20,102 nt of DNA from an uncultured Spirochaetaceae bacterium (GCA_938004315.1 CALKWG010000092.1:1-20102), one strand, 5' to 3'. Positions 1-7,567 are shown, numbered from the stretch's first letter. Notes: a model not told the origin generated them from the sequence alone. Numbers and translations are program-made.

Positions 1-48
1 ATCGCCGAGACCATGGAACGCGTGGAGTTGTATTCGCGCCTGAGTTAA
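1..48 (+). CDS. C-terminal end of an upstream gene (partial)
   Basis: Frame 1 is open from the left edge and ends at TAA (46-48), encoding a 15-residue tail that ends in ELYSRLS. The gap to the next gene holds a promoter and a palindrome, which fits an upstream gene ending here. The piece is too short to assign a function, and a chance open frame cannot be excluded. Confidence 0.35.
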   Translation: MAETMERVELYSRLS

Positions 49-63
49 GGGGTCTCTTATACT

Positions 64-91
64 TGTCTTTATGTATAGCATGCATTACATT
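64..91 (+). promoter_or_regulatory. Candidate promoter of the membrane protein/XRE operon
   Basis: TTGTCT (64-69), a 16-base spacer and TACATT (86-91) give a moderate sigma-70-like match about 30 bases before the first start codon. The -10 lies inside the palindrome at 73-109, so a protein bound there would block transcription. The match is imperfect (4/6 in each box). Confidence 0.4.
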
Positions 92-109
92 AAGTGATGC
101 GTACTATAC
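73..109. promoter_or_regulatory. 37-bp interrupted palindrome, probable operator
   Basis: The arms 73-88 and 94-109 are inverted copies (GTATAG...GCAT / ATGC...CTATAC), with 13 of 16 positions pairing and a 5-base centre. It overlaps the candidate -10 and ends just before the ribosome binding site (GGAGG, 111-115) of the membrane protein gene. The XRE regulator encoded in the same operon is the obvious candidate binder (autoregulation is an inference). As RNA it could instead form a leader hairpin. Confidence 0.55.
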
Positions 110-120
110 AGGAGGCGAGC

Positions 121-567
121 ATGATCCTACAGCAGATCCGAAGCGCGGCGTTTTTCGCAGCCAACCTCGCGACCGGAGGCGCCTATCTCTTCGTCGCCTG
201 GCGTTGGCAGGGCCAGGCGCTCTTCGTCGACGCGACGGCGCCCCGGGCCTGGGCGCTGGCCATCCTCGCCTATATACCCGTCCAAGTCGTCACCCGCCTC
301 GCCGTTTTCGTGGCCGTCCTGGCCGCCTATAAGCTGCGGGGCGGCGAGGACGATCCGGCCTTAGAGGACGAGATGGACAAGGCCATCGACGCGCGGATGA
401 CCCGCGTCCTCTTGAACGTCGTGCTCCTGGGCTTGCTCGCGGGCCTTGGGGCGGTCGCCGCGGGGCTGCCGACATACTGGCTCTTCGGCGGGATCGGCGC
501 GGGGATTTGGCTTGGCGCGGTCCTGGGGGACGCGCTGATGCTGATCATGTATCGGCGGGGGCTCTAG
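121..567 (+). CDS. Hypothetical four-helix membrane protein, XRE-partner
   Basis: This 148-residue protein has about four hydrophobic segments: near residues 8-25, 38-62, 98-117 and 122-142. Between the second and third helix is a charged loop rich in Asp/Glu (GGEDDPALEDEMDK). I start it at ATG 121 because GGAGG lies 5 bases upstream; in-frame GTG 94 and ATG 97 lie inside the palindrome and lack such a site. No family is recognised with certainty. The arrangement of a small integral membrane protein directly followed by a small XRE regulator is a recurring bacterial pair, in which the membrane protein is often suspected of controlling or being controlled by the regulator. Here the next gene starts one base after the stop. 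Confidence 0.75.
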   Translation: MILQQIRSAAFFAANLATGGAYLFVAWRWQGQALFVDATAPRAWALAILAYIPVQVVTRLAVFVAVLAAYKLRGGEDDPALEDEMDKAIDARMTRVLLNVVLLGLLAGLGAVAAGLPTYWLFGGIGAGIWLGAVLGDALMLIMYRRGL

Positions 568-568
568 G

Positions 569-805
569 GTGGGCGGCCACGGCGTTAGGAATCGCATCCG
601 GCGGCTACGTTTCGAGGCCGGGGAGATGACCCAGCAGGCCCTGGCGGAGAAAACCGGCGTGACTAGGCAGACCATTATCGCGGTCGAGAGCGGTAAGTAT
701 TGCCCGTCCTTGGAGCTGGCCTTCCGCATCGCGGCGGCCTTCGGCGTCCGGGTGGACGAGGCGTTTTCGTACGGCCCGGAGGCCGATGAAGGGGGCGAAT
801 CATGA
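569..805 (+). CDS. Small XRE/Cro-C1 family transcriptional regulator
   Basis: The 78-residue protein is almost entirely one helix-turn-helix domain: RIRRLRFEAGEMTQQALAEK, then TGVTRQTIIAVESGKYCPSL and ELAFRIAAAFGVRVDEAF. This is the pattern of short stand-alone Cro/C1-type DNA-binding proteins (Gln in helix 2, TRQTI recognition helix, EXGKYXPSL). It starts at GTG 569, one base after the membrane protein stop, with a G-rich stretch upstream as ribosome binding site, and its TGA overlaps the next gene's ATG (ATGA). It probably represses its own operon through the palindrome at 73-109. The acidic tail (EADEGGES) is unremarkable. Confidence 0.9.
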   Translation: MGGHGVRNRIRRLRFEAGEMTQQALAEKTGVTRQTIIAVESGKYCPSLELAFRIAAAFGVRVDEAFSYGPEADEGGES

Positions 806-1707
806 AGGCTATCGTCGTTAAGAAGGCCGGCGGCCCGGAGGTCCTGTCCCTGGCCGAGCTCGAGCGGCCCCTGCCCGGACGCGGAGAGATCCTGGTTAAG
901 GTGAAGGCGGCGACGGTGACGGTGGGCGACGCCAAGCTACGCTCGATGTCGCGCGCCATACTGGTGCCCGTCGGGCTCGTCTTCGGGTTCAAGCCCATGA
1001 AGGTGGCCGGCGTGGAGTTCGCCGGCGTCGTCGAGGCGCTCGGCGAGGGCGTTAGCGAATACGCCGTAGGCGATCGCGTCATGGGCACGACGACGGGCTT
1101 AAGCCGCGGCGCGAACGCCGAGTTCGTATGCGTACCGACGCGCAGCCGCATGGGCGTCCTCATCCGCATACCCGAAGGGCTGGCCTTCGAGGAGGCCGCG
1201 CCGCTATGCGTCGGTTCGATGACCGCTTGGCAGATATTGCGGCGCGCAGGCGAGTTCAAAGGGAAGCGCGTCCTGGTCTACGGAGCCTCGGGCTCGGTCG
1301 GCTCCTACGCGGTACAGCTAGCCGCGATCCACGGGGCTACGGTTACGGCGTTCACGAGCGCCGCCAACGCCGCGATGGTCGCCTCTTTAGGCGCCGGGAA
1401 GGTGCTGGATTATCATTCAACCGGCGTCGCCGAGGCCGGCACGTTCGACCTCATCTTCGACGCGGTAGGCAAGCTCGGCAAGAAAGACTACGGGCCGGCC
1501 CTGGCTCCGGGCGGCGCCTATCTTTCGGTGCGCGGTCCCACCTCAGAGCGGGCCGACGAGCTACGCTATCTCGCGGGTTTGGCGGCCGAGGGTAGGCTCA
1601 AGCCCTTCGTCGACCGGCGCATACGCTTGGACGAGGTTCCCGAGGCCCACCGCCTCGTGGACTCGGGGCGCAAGCGCGGCAATATCGTCGTGCTCGTCGA
1701 CCGATAG
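802..1707 (+). CDS. Zinc-independent MDR oxidoreductase (quinone reductase-like), NAD(P)-dependent
   Basis: This 301-residue protein of the medium-chain dehydrogenase/reductase superfamily would transfer hydride between NAD(P)H and a carbonyl, alkene or quinone in the cytoplasm. The N-terminal GroES-like domain carries the usual GVEFAGVVEALGEGV and YAVGDRVMG motifs (about residues 70-95). The Rossmann domain has GASGSVGSYAVQLA (161-174) and ends in RGNIVVLV. The Cys/His set for catalytic and structural zinc is absent, placing it with the quinone oxidoreductase/zeta-crystallin or YhdH-like branch. Substrate cannot be told. It overlaps the XRE gene by 4 bases (ATGA), with AAGGGGG as ribosome binding site, so it belongs to the XRE operon and may be its metabolic output. 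It ends 5 bases from the convergent lipoprotein gene. Confidence 0.9.
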   Translation: MKAIVVKKAGGPEVLSLAELERPLPGRGEILVKVKAATVTVGDAKLRSMSRAILVPVGLVFGFKPMKVAGVEFAGVVEALGEGVSEYAVGDRVMGTTTGLSRGANAEFVCVPTRSRMGVLIRIPEGLAFEEAAPLCVGSMTAWQILRRAGEFKGKRVLVYGASGSVGSYAVQLAAIHGATVTAFTSAANAAMVASLGAGKVLDYHSTGVAEAGTFDLIFDAVGKLGKKDYGPALAPGGAYLSVRGPTSERADELRYLAGLAAEGRLKPFVDRRIRLDEVPEAHRLVDSGRKRGNIVVLVDR

Positions 1708-1712
1708 GACGA

Positions 1713-2600
1713 TTAGCGCTCCACGCGGGTGGCGCCGGAGCGGTCGAAGCCGATCGTGAAGCTCGGCAGGATCTCGAGCCCCGTCAGGATGGTCGCCCGG
1801 CCGACGAGGCGGTAGGGGATCTCGTCGAGCTTGGCGACGCGGTCATAGAGCTGACGGCCGAGTTCGGTGAAGTTTAGGTTGACCGGGAGGATGATCGTGC
1901 CCGAGGCCCTGGGAGCGAGCTCCTGGGGCTTCTTGGCGGCGCCGGTAGCCCAGCGGCGGCCCTCGCCGTAGAATTGGTAGCTCGCCTCGCCGAAGCTGAC
2001 GGCGAAGGCGTTGGGGTTGTACGCGTCTAGGACGAGTTCAAGATACGAATTGATGAGCTCGTAACGCAGTATGCGTATGCTCCGGATGGTGACGACCGGC
2101 TCGCGTATGACGATGAAGGAGCCCTCCGCCGTCGCGTTCGGGGCAATCATCGGGCCGAGCTCCGGCTGAGGCCAGATCGTGGCGGCGGCCGAGGCGAGCG
2201 CTGACCAGCGCGCCTCGGGGCGGCTTTGGAAGCCCGGGACGGCGGCGTCGAGCTCGCGCGAATCGACGACGATAGCGGCGCGCGCGGCGGCCGACTCGCC
2301 GGGGCCGAGCTCCGCGGCGTCGAAGTCTAGGTTAAGCTCGTAGGCGATGCCCTCGACCCGGAGGGTTACGCCGCCCCGTAGCTCTCGCAGGCGTTCATCG
2401 CCCTCGTTGGTCATGACCGCCTCGAGGGCCAGCTCGGTACGGTGTTGATCCAAGGCTTTAGCGCCGAGGGCCCGTAGGCCGAGGCCCGGAGCGGTCGGAG
2501 GCGCCGGCGCCGGCGGCGGGCTCGCGCAGGCGCCCGCGAGGACTGCGGCGCAGACGGCGGCGGTTTTGAAGAACGCGGAGGGCTTGCTTCGACGGGTCAT
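1713..2600 (-). CDS. LEA14-like (LEA type 2/WHy domain) lipoprotein
   Basis: A 295-residue secreted lipoprotein. The start at 2600 (MTRRSKPSAFFKTAAV) gives a basic N-terminus, a hydrophobic stretch and a lipobox-like LAGAC with the acylated Cys at residue 25, followed by a Pro/Ala linker. The -3 residue is Ala rather than Leu, a relaxed lipobox of the kind tolerated in spirochaetes. Two beta-rich repeats follow, roughly residues 35-140 and 160-285. The second has the LEA2 signature of VTIRSIRILRYELINSYLEL, then YNPNAFAVSF and SGTIILPVNLNF. The first repeat has the parallel LALEAVMTNEGDERLREL. LEA14-like proteins are thought to bind or protect envelope components; the function here is unknown. 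It is the last gene of the HTH-REC operon, 17 bases after acylphosphatase. The longer in-frame extension upstream is not coding. Confidence 0.85.
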   Translation of the reverse strand: MTRRSKPSAFFKTAAVCAAVLAGACASPPPAPAPPTAPGLGLRALGAKALDQHRTELALEAVMTNEGDERLRELRGGVTLRVEGIAYELNLDFDAAELGPGESAAARAAIVVDSRELDAAVPGFQSRPEARWSALASAAATIWPQPELGPMIAPNATAEGSFIVIREPVVTIRSIRILRYELINSYLELVLDAYNPNAFAVSFGEASYQFYGEGRRWATGAAKKPQELAPRASGTIILPVNLNFTELGRQLYDRVAKLDEIPYRLVGRATILTGLEILPSFTIGFDRSGATRVER

Positions 2601-2617
2601 GCTCTGATGATCGGAGC

Positions 2618-2914
2618 CTAGAACTCTATGGTAAAGGACGAATAGGCCCCCGAGGGCGGACGGGGGGAGGCGTCTACGAGCTCGACGCGCGCCCCCGGCG
2701 GCCCCTGATGTAGCCAAGCCAGGTAGCGGTCGACGGCTTCGGCGGGCCCTTCCGCCCAGGTCTCTACGCCGCCGTCGTCCAAGTTCCTTACCCATCCGCG
2801 GAGGCCGAGCGCCTTGGCGAACGAGCGGGCCTCGTAGCGGAAACCCACGCCCTGTACGCGGCCGCGCACCAGGACGAGGGTCGCCGTAGGTCCGTCCGGC
2901 TTCGCCTTAGGCAT
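2618..2914 (-). CDS. acyP: Acylphosphatase
   Basis: A 98-residue acylphosphatase, hydrolysing acyl phosphates (for example 1,3-bisphosphoglycerate or acetyl/carbamoyl phosphate) in the cytoplasm. The active-site signature is GRVQGVGFRYEARSFAKALG, with the phosphate-loop Arg in GFRYEA and the catalytic Asn in GWVRNLDDGGVETWAEG. Its length and its end (YSSFTIEF) are normal for the family. The ATG overlaps the stop of the preceding response regulator by 8 bases, indicating translational coupling. Its place behind two receiver-domain genes raises the idea that acyl-phosphate levels and receiver phosphorylation are linked, since acetyl phosphate can phosphorylate receivers; that is inference only. 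Confidence 0.95.
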   Translation of the reverse strand: MPKAKPDGPTATLVLVRGRVQGVGFRYEARSFAKALGLRGWVRNLDDGGVETWAEGPAEAVDRYLAWLHQGPPGARVELVDASPRPPSGAYSSFTIEF

Positions 2915-3278
2915 CTGCTCCCGCGCGTATCCGGCGGATGCGTTCCTCGAGCTCGGCGTAATCGAAGGGCTTGTAGATGACCTCGAAGGGTATGGGGAAG
3001 TCCGGCCTGAGGAAGCCGCTCGTGATGAGCACCGCCTCCTTCGCGCAATAGCGCTGCAGGAACTTGATCCAGTAATCGCCGCCGAGCACGTCCATGCGGT
3101 AATCGGTGATGATGATATCGACCGGATTATCCAAGAGCTGCTTGATGGCCCCTACGCCGTCGGAGGCGACGATGACGTCGTGCCCCTTCTTGCGCAGGTA
3201 GTCGCGGAGGGTGAGGCGAATGGCGTCCTCGTCCTCTACGATCAGGATCTTGCCGTCGTTTTTACCTTGCGTCTCCAT
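2907..3278 (-). CDS. Stand-alone response regulator receiver (CheY-like)
   Basis: A 123-residue protein consisting only of a receiver domain. The acidic pair is E15/D16 in ILIVEDEDAIRLTLRDYL, the phospho-acceptor Asp is D59 in DIIITDYRM, the switch Thr is T86 in VLITSGF, and the conserved Lys is K103 in IYKPFDYAEL. I chose ATG 3278 (METQGKN) because GGAAGG sits about 6 bases upstream; a longer reading from 3305 would run further into the previous gene. It overlaps the HTH-REC gene by 17 bases, so the two are translated together. No output domain is present, so it acts by protein contact or as a phosphate sink. No histidine kinase lies nearby. Confidence 0.9.
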   Translation of the reverse strand: METQGKNDGKILIVEDEDAIRLTLRDYLRKKGHDVIVASDGVGAIKQLLDNPVDIIITDYRMDVLGGDYWIKFLQRYCAKEAVLITSGFLRPDFPIPFEVIYKPFDYAELEERIRRIRAGADA

Positions 3279-3888
3279 GCCGCACCTTCCCGGCGAACTC
3301 GCCAATCAAGGCTACGAGGGCGTCGAAGTCGAGCGGCTTGGGCATGAACGCGTCGGCGCCGGCCGCCAGGGCCTTTTCCTTGGCCTGCCCCGGTTCGAGG
3401 CCGGTGACGGCCACGATGAAGGGCTTGCCGAAGGAGGGCTCGGTCTTGACGCGGCGGCAGATACGGTAGCCGTCGACGCCCGGCAGGTCGATGTCCAACA
3501 CGATATAGCCCGGTCGCTTGTCCGCGACGACGGTTCCGGCCTCGAAGCCGTCGAATGCCTGATGAATGTTCAGCGAAAGATCGCTTTTATCGAAATATTT
3601 CTTGGTAAGTTCGTTGAGCGCGCGGTCGTCGTCCACGATGAGCAGGGCGTCCCAATCGGGACCGAGGACGTCCTCGGCCGCGGACAGCCCGGGCGGGACG
3701 CGCATGCCGCGCTCGTCAAGGAAGGCCAGGAGATCCTCGGCGTAGACGCGATACTGCCCGCCGGGCGTGGTAAAAGCCTTAAGATAGCCGTTCCTGATCC
3801 AGTTGATCGCGGTCTGGTTGACTACGCCGCAGAGGTTGGCTACTTCTAGGGCCGAGTATATGCGTACTCGCTTCGAGCTCTTGGCCAT
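3262..3888 (-). CDS. Response regulator with N-terminal MerR/excisionase-type HTH and C-terminal receiver
   Basis: A 208-residue regulator with reversed domain order. Residues 10-62 form a MerR/excisionase-like winged HTH (SALEVANLCGVVNQTAINWI, then RNGYLKAFTTPGGQYRVYAE). Residues 80-200 are a receiver with acidic residues D86-D88, phospho-acceptor D132 (YIVLDIDLPGVDGY), switch T162 and K184 (FMPKPLDFDAL). The DNA-binding domain usually lies after the receiver. The start at 3888 has GGAG 5 bases upstream and a good promoter; an in-frame start at 3942 would lie inside the promoter and is rejected. It is first in a four-gene operon with a receiver-only protein, acylphosphatase and a lipoprotein. 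A kinase is not seen. Confidence 0.9.
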   Translation of the reverse strand: MAKSSKRVRIYSALEVANLCGVVNQTAINWIRNGYLKAFTTPGGQYRVYAEDLLAFLDERGMRVPPGLSAAEDVLGPDWDALLIVDDDRALNELTKKYFDKSDLSLNIHQAFDGFEAGTVVADKRPGYIVLDIDLPGVDGYRICRRVKTEPSFGKPFIVAVTGLEPGQAKEKALAAGADAFMPKPLDFDALVALIGEFAGKVRHGDAR

Positions 3889-3922
3889 GACTACTCCATT
3901 ATAGCATATATAGGCCTTTAGC

Positions 3923-3950
3923 ATAATAGTAATTATATCCATAATGTCAA
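3923..3950 (-). promoter_or_regulatory. Promoter of the HTH-REC operon
   Basis: On the minus strand, a perfect TTGACA (3950-3945) is followed by a 16-base spacer and TATTAT (3928-3923). The predicted transcript starts near 3916, giving a leader of under 30 bases that contains the GGAG ribosome binding site. The surrounding 70 bases are markedly AT-rich against a GC-rich background, as expected for a strong promoter. Confidence 0.75.
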
Positions 3951-4046
3951 CCTAATAAGGAAAAAACTATCCGAATTAGCCTTGCATGGCTGCGAGTCCC
4001 TTATGGCGCGATCGCCGCTCCATCGCTTGGACTCCCGCCGCGGCCG

Positions 4047-4076
4047 TTGACCAAGGGGGCCGATAAATTCTATACT
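4047..4076 (+). promoter_or_regulatory. Promoter of the rpmH-rnpA-yidD-yidC block
   Basis: TTGACC (4047-4052), an 18-base spacer and TATACT (4071-4076) lie about 75 bases upstream of the rpmH start codon. The divergent gap between this and the HTH-REC promoter (3951-4046) shows no gene and no cluster of DnaA boxes. Confidence 0.7.
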
Positions 4077-4101
4077 CCGGCGGCTATATACCACGAGAAA
4101 C

Positions 4102-4125
4102 GCTATCGGACCCTCGGTCCGTAGC
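4102..4125 (+). promoter_or_regulatory. Leader hairpin upstream of rpmH
   Basis: GCTA-T-CGGACC, loop CTC, GGTCCG-TAGC gives a 10-bp stem with one bulged base, located in the transcribed leader between the promoter and the rpmH ribosome binding site (GAGGAGA, 4134-4140). No T-run follows, so it is not a classical terminator. It may stabilise or regulate the ribosomal protein mRNA. Confidence 0.5.
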
Positions 4126-4148
4126 CATATGCCGAGGAGAACGTCGCT

Positions 4149-4304
4149 ATGAAACGTACCTACCAGCCCAGCCGGACCCGCCGCGTCCGCAAGTTCGGTT
4201 TCCGCGCCCGCATGAAGACCCGCGGCGGCCGTCTCGTCCTGAAGAGGCGCCGCGCCAAGGGCCGCATCAAGCTCAGTATCTCGGACGAGCAGAAGAAGTA
4301 CTAA
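4149..4304 (+). CDS. rpmH: 50S ribosomal protein L34
   Basis: A 51-residue, very basic protein beginning [20 protein letters not shown], then [19 protein letters not shown]: the full L34 signature, with a short C-terminal tail ([12 protein letters not shown]) slightly longer than the minimal 44-46-residue form. L34 sits in the large ribosomal subunit. It opens the conserved rpmH-rnpA-yidD-yidC-jag order, behind a clear promoter and with GAGGAGA 8 bases before the ATG. The gene stops 5 bases before rnpA. Confidence 0.97.
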   Translation: MKRTYQPSRTRRVRKFGFRARMKTRGGRLVLKRRRAKGRIKLSISDEQKKY

Positions 4305-4309
4305 GAACG

Positions 4310-4687
4310 GTGCGGGACGATGCAGGGGGCGCGAGCGACTTCCGATTTCGGAAGCGCGAGCGCATCCGCGCGCGCCGCGACATAGGCGCCGTCTTCCAGA
4401 ACGGAGCTAAATGGTCCGTCAAGGGCATGCGGCTCCACGTACTGCGTACCGACGGCGCGGGTAACCGCGCCGTTTTCGTTACGGTACGAAAATACGGCGA
4501 CGCCGTACGTCGTAACCGGGCTCGCCGGGTGGTATCCGAGTGCTATCGCCTGGCCAAGGCGGCCATCAGCCCCGGGCACGATTTAGCCTTCGTCATCTTC
4601 CCCGGTCCCGACGACGCCGTCTCGCGCCGGCCCCAGGTGCTGGAGCTGTTGCGTCGGTCCGGCCTCGCCCGAGCGAACCATGCCTAG
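4310..4687 (+). CDS. rnpA: Ribonuclease P protein component
   Basis: A 125-residue basic protein that binds RNase P RNA and helps remove 5' leaders from tRNA precursors. The start of the fold reads [20 protein letters not shown] (residues 11-30), and the diagnostic RNR motif is in [16 protein letters not shown] (residues 65-80). The chosen start is GTG 4310, five bases after the rpmH stop, with only a weak GAAGAAG upstream, so translation is probably coupled to rpmH. Its end overlaps yidD by 8 bases. Length is normal for the family. Confidence 0.93.
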   Translation: MRDDAGGASDFRFRKRERIRARRDIGAVFQNGAKWSVKGMRLHVLRTDGAGNRAVFVTVRKYGDAVRRNRARRVVSECYRLAKAAISPGHDLAFVIFPGPDDAVSRRPQVLELLRRSGLARANHA

Positions 4688-4901
4688 CCTGGCTGCCCGC
4701 CTTCTTTCCCTTCCCATCCTCTTCTATAGGGCGGTCATATCCCCTATAAAGCCGCCTTCGTGCCGCTTTTACCCTACATGCTCGGCCTATGCCCTGGAAG
4801 CCATCCGGAAGCACGGCGCCGCGCGCGGCTCCATCCTCGCCGTCAAGAGGATCTTACGTTGTCATCCATATAACCCGGGAGGCTTTGATCCGGTACCATG
4901 A
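4680..4901 (+). CDS. yidD: Membrane protein insertion efficiency factor YidD
   Basis: A 73-residue YidD protein with the conserved [19 protein letters not shown] followed by [20 protein letters not shown] and FDPVP. The three conserved cysteines and the final GGFDPVP are intact. YidD is a small inner-face membrane-associated protein that aids YidC-dependent insertion of membrane proteins. The ATG lies inside the end of rnpA, and the TGA overlaps the yidC ATG (ATGA), so the three genes form a tightly coupled unit. Confidence 0.96.
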   Translation: MPSLAARLLSLPILFYRAVISPIKPPSCRFYPTCSAYALEAIRKHGAARGSILAVKRILRCHPYNPGGFDPVP

Positions 4902-6754
4902 GTAACTTTCACGACCAAAACGACTCCGGCTTCGACAAGCGCACCTTGCTCGCCATCGTCCTGATGGTGGCCGTGGTGACCGTCGGCATGACGGTACAGA
5001 ACGTGTTCTTCCCCAGGCCCCAGCCGGCCCCGGCCCAGACGCAGCAGCCGGCGGCCACGCCGAGCGCCGCGCCGGCCGCCGCCGCGCCGGTCGCAACCGG
5101 TCCGGCCGTCATCGCGGCGCCCGAGGCCCTGCCCGAGGGCTTCATGATGCCCGAGGCGCCGGTAGCCGAGCGCCGCGTAACGGTAGAGACCGACCTCTTC
5201 GTCGTCGAGCTATCGAACCGCGGCGGCGAGCTCGTCTCGCTGAGGCTTAAGGATCACTTGGACGAGGGCCGACCCGTAGAGCTCCTGTTGGCCGGCCCCG
5301 CCGGCGTCGACGGGCTCTCGGTGGCCCTAGGCGGCCCCGGCTCGGCGCCGATACGCGAGTTCATGAACGTGGCGCAGCCCGCCAAGGGCGTGGTCGAATT
5401 CAGCCGCGTTTTCTTCTACCGAGCGGCCACCGGCGAGCTCGTACCGTACACCTATCGCAAGCGCTTCGAGTTCAAGGATGGGGACTATATGTTCCGCCTG
5501 TCCGTGGGTTTCGAGAACAGCCGCCCCGAGGCCCTGCCCTTGGGCGACGGGACCTACGCCTACACCTTGGCCCTCGGGCCGCAGATCGGCCCGCGCTTCG
5601 ATCACCTGGCCAAGAACGCCGATTTTAGGCGCATCGTGACCCTGGAGAATAACAAGCGCAAGGTGATCAACCCCAAGGGCGGCAGCCAAACCATGGCGAT
5701 CAAGCCCAGCTGGGCGGCCGTGGCCGGCAAGTACTTCGCCTTCATCGCCCTGCCCCAGGAGACGCCGGCGGCTTATACCTTCGTGAACGTCGCCGCCGAC
5801 GGCCGGCCCGTGACCACGGCCATGAAAATGAGCCGCGCGCCCTTCGGCGCGAGCGCGCAGACCGACGTCTACCATTTCTACGCCGGCCCCAAGAGCGCCC
5901 GCGACCTGGCGAGCTACGACGACCCGACGGCCAACGGCTTCGGCCGCACCATGGACAACCTGGAGGGCGTGCTCGAGGGCGGCAATATGCTGGGCTGGCT
6001 CGAGACCCTGCTCAAGTGGGCCATGAACTTCTTCTACGGGATCGTGCGCAACTACGGCGTCGCCATCATCCTGGTCACCCTCCTGGTGCGCCTGGCGATG
6101 TTCCCGCTGACCTTCAAGGGCAGCAAGGCCACCGCCCGCATGCAGGAGCTGCAGCCCAAGATCCAGGAGCTCCAGGCCAAGTACAAGAACAATCCGCAGA
6201 AGCTTAATATCGAGATGGCGGAGTTCTATAAGCGCGAGGGCTATAACCCGCTCTCGGGCTGCCTGCCCCTCCTCATCCAGTTCCCGATCTTCATCGCGAT
6301 GTACTCGCTCTTCAACAACCACTTCGACCTGCGCGGCGCGAGCTTCATCCCCGGTTGGATCGAGGACCTGTCCCTGCCCGAGGCGATCTTCAGCTTCCCG
6401 ACTATCAATCTGGTTATCTGGCAGCTCTCGGCTATCCGCGTCCTGCCTATCATCTACCTGGTCAGCCAGCTCCTCTACGGCAAATTCATGCAGACCCCGA
6501 ACGCCGGCGCCCAGAGCCAGGGCCAGATGAAGTTCATGATGTACGGCATGCCGATCATCTTCTTCTTCGTGCTCTACGACGTGCCCTCCGGCCTCCTGGT
6601 ATACTGGATCTCGTCCAACCTCCTGACCATCGCGCAGCAGGCCTACATCCACCGCGTCGTGCATAAGAAGGCCGTCGTGTCGGGCGAGGCCCCGTCGGGC
6701 GGCAAGGTCATTGCCGGCAAGGGCCCCAAGGGCATCAAGGGCGGCCGTAAGTAA
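4898..6754 (+). CDS. yidC: Membrane protein insertase YidC (Gram-negative type)
   Basis: A 618-residue insertase that inserts and folds inner-membrane proteins, alone or with SecYEG. Transmembrane segment 1 is near residues 15-37 ([16 protein letters not shown]). A Pro/Ala-rich linker (about 40-70) leads to the large periplasmic P1 domain (about 75-350), found only in Gram-negative YidC. The conserved core from about residue 365 has the groove Arg at 398 ([12 protein letters not shown]), a cytoplasmic coiled hairpin ([20 protein letters not shown]), and [19 protein letters not shown] near 455-474. Two more helices follow, then a basic C-terminal tail ([11 protein letters not shown]) suited to ribosome binding. 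The start overlaps yidD. A long open frame on the opposite strand is a codon-bias shadow. Confidence 0.97.
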   Translation: MSNFHDQNDSGFDKRTLLAIVLMVAVVTVGMTVQNVFFPRPQPAPAQTQQPAATPSAAPAAAAPVATGPAVIAAPEALPEGFMMPEAPVAERRVTVETDLFVVELSNRGGELVSLRLKDHLDEGRPVELLLAGPAGVDGLSVALGGPGSAPIREFMNVAQPAKGVVEFSRVFFYRAATGELVPYTYRKRFEFKDGDYMFRLSVGFENSRPEALPLGDGTYAYTLALGPQIGPRFDHLAKNADFRRIVTLENNKRKVINPKGGSQTMAIKPSWAAVAGKYFAFIALPQETPAAYTFVNVAADGRPVTTAMKMSRAPFGASAQTDVYHFYAGPKSARDLASYDDPTANGFGRTMDNLEGVLEGGNMLGWLETLLKWAMNFFYGIVRNYGVAIILVTLLVRLAMFPLTFKGSKATARMQELQPKIQELQAKYKNNPQKLNIEMAEFYKREGYNPLSGCLPLLIQFPIFIAMYSLFNNHFDLRGASFIPGWIEDLSLPEAIFSFPTINLVIWQLSAIRVLPIIYLVSQLLYGKFMQTPNAGAQSQGQMKFMMYGMPIIFFFVLYDVPSGLLVYWISSNLLTIAQQAYIHRVVHKKAVVSGEAPSGGKVIAGKGPKGIKGGRK

Positions 6755-6771
6755 GGCGAAGCTAGGACCCC

Positions 6772-6816
6772 GGCGCGCCATGGCGAAGCCCCGAAAGCGG
6801 GATAGCCCGGCGCGCC
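6772..6816 (+). repeat. Paired GGCGCGCC repeats in the yidC-jag gap
   Basis: The self-complementary 8-mer GGCGCGCC occurs at 6772-6779 and 6809-6816, each preceded by CC. The two can pair as an 8-bp stem around an inner CCCG-AAAG-CGGG hairpin. No T-run follows, so this is not a clear terminator; it may be an mRNA processing or stabilising structure between yidC and jag. Confidence 0.4.
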
Positions 6817-6832
6817 TTAGAGGAGAATCTAT

Positions 6833-7567
6833 ATGGTATATGAATTCGAAGGCCGGACCGAAGAAGAGGCCATCGAGCTAGCCGCGGCGGGCTTAGGCCT
6901 CGCGCGAGACGAGTTCGACGTGGAGATCGTGGAGTCGCAGCGGGGCGGCTTCTTAAAGCGCGGCAAGACCGTCATCAAGGTGCATACCCGTGAACCCGCC
7001 CCCGGGCTTAGGCCCGCCGAACCCCGCCGCGAGCCGCGGCAGGCCGAGGAGCAGAGGCGCTCGGCCTCCGAGCCCCGCCGCGAGCGCTCGCCCGACGCCC
7101 CCGAAGATGCGGAGCTGGAGAGCAAGCTCCTTGAGTTCACGACCGGCGTGGTGGAGCGCATGGGCTACGGCTGCAAGGCGAGCGTCCTGTTCCGCGAGGA
7201 GCAGAAGCTGGGCATACGCATCGAGAGCGAGAGCGCGGCCATCCTGATCGGCAAAAAAGGCAAGAACCTGGACGCCCTGCAGCTCCTGGTCAACGTCTAT
7301 GCCGGTAGGCTCGGCCGCGAGGACCTGCGCGTCATCCTGGATTCGGAGAACTACCGCATCCGCCGCGAGGAATCCATCGTGAAGATGGCCTACGAGGTGG
7401 CCGAGAAGGTCAGGCGCACCAAGAATTCGGTGCTGCTCGAGCCTATGAACCCCTTCGAGCGCCGCATCGTGCACACGACCCTGAACGACATCGTCGATAT
7501 CGATACCAAGAGCGAGGGCGAGGGCCTGTATAAGCAGGTGCGCGTCTCGTTCCGGGGCCGGCGCTAG
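6833..7567 (+). CDS. jag: Jag/KhpB RNA-binding protein (Jag_N-KH-R3H)
   Basis: A 244-residue Jag (KhpB, EloR) protein. The Jag N-terminal domain covers residues 1-52 with the GGFLKRGK motif; a charged Pro/Arg-rich linker spans 53-92; the KH domain covers about 100-172 with the GKKG loop at 140-143; and the R3H domain (about 175-243) has RxxxH at R210-H214 (NPFERRIVHTTLNDI). It binds RNA and in Gram-positive bacteria influences cell elongation; its role in diderms is less clear. The start has AGAGGAG 7 bases upstream. Linkage to yidC is the family norm. Confidence 0.95.
   Translation: MVYEFEGRTEEEAIELAAAGLGLARDEFDVEIVESQRGGFLKRGKTVIKVHTREPAPGLRPAEPRREPRQAEEQRRSASEPRRERSPDAPEDAELESKLLEFTTGVVERMGYGCKASVLFREEQKLGIRIESESAAILIGKKGKNLDALQLLVNVYAGRLGREDLRVILDSENYRIRREESIVKMAYEVAEKVRRTKNSVLLEPMNPFERRIVHTTLNDIVDIDTKSEGEGLYKQVRVSFRGRR

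Noticed and set aside
2601..2795. N-terminal extension of the LEA14-like lipoprotein
   Set aside because: The extension overlaps acylphosphatase in another frame and would bury the lipoprotein signal peptide and its Cys25.
3889..4148. Replication origin next to rpmH
   Set aside because: Some bacteria have oriC near rpmH, but there is no dnaA gene and I see no cluster of TTATCCACA-like boxes; the AT-rich part is accounted for by a promoter.
5327..6781. A 484-codon open frame on the minus strand opposite yidC
   Set aside because: It is the mirror of a GC-rich, highly conserved yidC. Its translation is a low-complexity Leu/Val/Glu/His/Gly mix without a recognisable domain, and yidC explains the whole stretch.
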